A stretch of 64,000 nucleotides of DNA from positions 124,001-188,000 of the forward strand of contig ML986666.1 of the NCBI GenBank assembly GCA_010094045.1. The letters are read 5' to 3'. Each line of letters opens with the position of its first letter. Positions within the stretch are counted from its first letter, which is position 1. The stretch comes from Lojkania enalia. Its lineage: Eukaryota; Ascomycota; Dothideomycetes; Pleosporales. The notes beneath the pieces were generated by a model. The model was not told the DNA's origin. It saw only the letters and a program-made list of their open reading frames with translations, and made no database searches. Below, in pieces: positions 62,156 to 64,000 of this stretch. The translations under genes and the position numbers were made by a program.

Positions 62156-62157
<2 letters not shown>

Positions 62158-62196
<39 letters not shown>

Positions 62197-62206
62197 NNNN
62201 NNNNNN

Positions 62207-62300
<94 letters not shown>
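62158..62300 (+). repeat. (CA)n microsatellite with 10-N assembly gap
   Basis: CA dinucleotides from 62158, interrupted by ten N at 62197-62206 and continuing to 62300, followed by a CTCA tetranucleotide run to about 62325. The N block means the true length is not known. Confidence 0.97.
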
Positions 62301-62305
<5 letters not shown>

Positions 62306-62365
62306 TCACTCACTCATTCACTCACCCAAGCTCCACATGGCGCTCTATAAGAAGCGTACCTGCAG

Positions 62366-62491
62366 AACATCGGTGGACCGTTCGACAAGGAGGGCGTGGT
62401 TGGGAGCCGGTTCGACGCGTCAAAGGGCGGGATAGCCGGCACAGTGGAGAGGATGGTTGATGGGCTGGGGAATCCGGCAGGGAGCGATTAG
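62366..62491 (+). pseudogene. Orphan exon-like segment with a GGPFDKEG motif
   Basis: After a possible acceptor (CTGCAG) one frame reads NIGGPFDKEGVVGSRFDASK, then GGIAGTVERMVDGLGNPAGSD and TAG. GGPFDKEGxxGxxF-type repeats occur in small Gly-rich fungal proteins of unknown role that usually have several such units. No upstream exon is visible before the CA repeat, and an in-frame TAA lies just 5'. It could be the last exon of a gene whose 5' part is lost in the gap, or a relic. I cannot decide between these. Confidence 0.4.
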
Positions 62492-62715
62492 GGCATGAAG
62501 TGAAGTGAGGTGGTGGGAATGGTTCTGTAGGAATGTAGGAATGAATGTATATTTTGTGAAATGCTATGGCTAGATTACGAGCTAGGTAGCCGTGATGCAC
62601 GAACGCCAAATATATATCCATGCCCTGAGAGATCATCCAAAAACCTTACACCTTGCACCGTGCTATTCTATACCATGCCCTGCCCAAAGTAGACTGAATT
62701 TGATCCCAAAGTGAA

Positions 62716-63928
62716 TCAATCGCCCAGCCGACGTCCTGGGCCCCGTTCGCCCCACCCAGGCCCTCCACTAAACCCAGTGCTCCTTCCAGAAGACCTGTCG
62801 CCTTCTCGTCCGCGCCCCTGAATAGCAGTACCATAGCTCCTCTGCTGCACACTTCCCGGCCGCCCACCAAACCACTGTTTCACAATGGCCGGCGTAAATA
62901 TGTAGTTCCTCCCGCCACCGAACGTCGGCCAGATCCGCGTCAGGAAGTCATACAGGTGGGCAGCGAGAAGACCAGTGGCTTGCGTGATCGCGGCATCGGG
63001 GCCATCGATGATGAAGGTTAGAAAGAGCATTGATAAGGGGAGGTACTTCGCATCAAAGGTTATGATGAAGAAGGATACCTGGCGCGTAGGGTTGTCTTGG
63101 GCGTATGTGTAAGCGAAGGCGAGAGAAAGGGCTTGTAGGAAGATGGCCGATTTTAGGAGGAAGCCTGCGACAAGCTGGATACTCATTAGCAACCATCCAC
63201 ACTCCAGAAAACGCCAGAGAATGGGATGGGGATTTGAGGGTTTGTAGGGAGCCAACACCGCACAACGAAATTGAGGAGTCCGATATGCTTTCTCAAATGA
63301 CATTCCCACCATGCTCACACACCCTACAGCCCCTCTTTTGTTTTGCGAATGACGGGACTGCAGACTGAGTAAGGGTGATTTCCCCCGATTCCAGGAACCG
63401 CTTCAGCTAGAAAAAGGCTGGGCGGGCAGATATTCGGGGTGGCGCAACAATCGAAGCAAAATATACGGGCACGAAGCTATGGAGAGTTGCTTACCACTAT
63501 GACTGCGGCAACAAATGCCGTGTAGATGAAGAAATCGCCAGGCTGAGAGAATCTCGATGACTCGGCCTCAAGACCGCTGCCATACTGGTATACTGGACCT
63601 CCTTCAGCAAATGTTGCTAAGGGAAATGTTGGGTAGCAATGTACAGAAGTATGGATCTAGCAGGATAGCAAACTTCGGTTTCGTTATGAGAAACGCAGTG
63701 AAGAGCCTCCATAACTGCGGCATCATCTTGGTAGTCAAGATAGCCCGACTAATGAAGATGTAGTTATACATGTTGATCATGCCTGAATAACCCAAAGCGG
63801 ACACGGCCAAAGCAAGCGCTGTGATGGTTCTGTCATCAGCATCAGAATTTGCGCTTCTAGAGAGAACAAAGATCTAGAGAGTCAATGGCTTACCGCGTGA
63901 CCGGCGGGAGAGTCCAGAAGACGTCCAT
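62716..63928 (-). CDS. dfm1: Derlin (Dfm1-type ERAD membrane protein)
   Basis: Rhomboid-pseudoprotease of the ER membrane that helps extract misfolded membrane proteins for proteasomal degradation. Four exons (63928-63894, 63829-63645, 63592-63495, 63174-62716) give 258 aa. It begins MDVFWTLPPVTRTITALALA, then MMPQLWRLFTAFLITKPKF with the conserved WR motif, YQYGSGLEAESSRFS, YTYAQDNPTRQVSFFIITFD, and GLLAAHLYDFLTRIWP with GGGRNYIFTP. Polar active-site residues of true rhomboids are absent, as in all derlins. The tail STGFSGGPGWG with a final GRRLGD resembles the SHP box that binds Cdc48/p97. The first exon, coding only 11 full codons, is fixed by the conserved WTLPPVTR. Intron 3 (320 nt) is unusually long here. 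Confidence 0.92.
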
Positions 63929-64000
63929 GATTACAGGGTGTTGTGAAGGAGCGTGTGCGGGTGAGAATACGATGCTGAGGAACTGCGAGGGCAGCCTGGA
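63929..64000. other. Derlin 5' flank (window edge)
   Basis: 72 nt upstream of the derlin start codon; presumably 5' UTR or promoter, cut by the window end. Confidence 0.5.

Larger units (their letters stand above)
61600..62715. other. Intergenic with CA microsatellite and an orphan exon-like segment
   Basis: Between the RPA49 stop and the derlin stop. It holds the CA repeat with a 10-N gap, a CTCA run, and the coding-like segment at 62366-62491, both listed separately. The rest shows no coding signal. Confidence 0.5.

Overview
The window is nuclear DNA of a filamentous ascomycete (Pezizomycotina). The evidence is spliceosomal introns of mostly 45-75 nt with GTAAGT-like donors in nearly every gene, class V myosin, SAC3, derlin and promethin genes of filamentous-fungal type, and several uncharacterised families known only from this group. 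I saw no tRNA, rRNA, CRISPR array, intact transposon or telomere repeat. I rebuilt the gene models by hand from splice sites; every spliced model adds up to a whole number of codons unless stated otherwise.

Layout. 0.4-5.1 kb: a secreted GMC flavin oxidoreductase (minus), divergent from a fungal-specific regulator-like protein (plus). 5.4-9.4 kb: a four-exon membrane protein of unknown function and ribosomal protein eL33 with a 10-nt micro-exon, both minus. 11.0-26.7 kb: a plus-strand run of housekeeping genes: glucose-6-phosphate dehydrogenase, 3-phosphoglycerate dehydrogenase, myosin V, a ZUFSP-type (C78) deubiquitinase and a Ser/Pro-rich protein with an unresolved 5' end. 27.1-28.5 kb: splicing factor CWC2 (minus).

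28.6-39.2 kb is the accessory part. It is gene-poor and AT-rich, with one small membrane protein, a protein-kinase pseudogene carrying four nonsense codons and a frameshift, and a tandem pair made of a FAD-dependent amine oxidase and a TENA/THI-4-family protein.

39.2-64 kb is again mostly housekeeping: SAC3 (mRNA export), a DUF2841/YDR124W-like protein, a full-length ABCC vacuolar-type transporter, a UBA-plus-degenerate-USP25/28-like protein, a promethin-like lipid-droplet protein sharing a short divergent promoter with RNA polymerase I subunit A49, a CA microsatellite interrupted by a 10-N assembly gap, and a Dfm1-type derlin.

Themes. Two NADPH/serine enzymes lie side by side. Two ubiquitin-pathway proteins are present, one an active-looking C78 peptidase and the other apparently a dead USP, alongside an ERAD derlin. 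Nucleic-acid processing genes are CWC2, SAC3, A49 and eL33. No coherent biosynthetic cluster is visible. The least explained items are the FAD oxidase/TENA pair, the pseudo-deubiquitinase, the decayed kinase island, the orphan exon beside the CA repeat, and the 9-nt GT...AG interruption in the Ser/Pro-rich gene.
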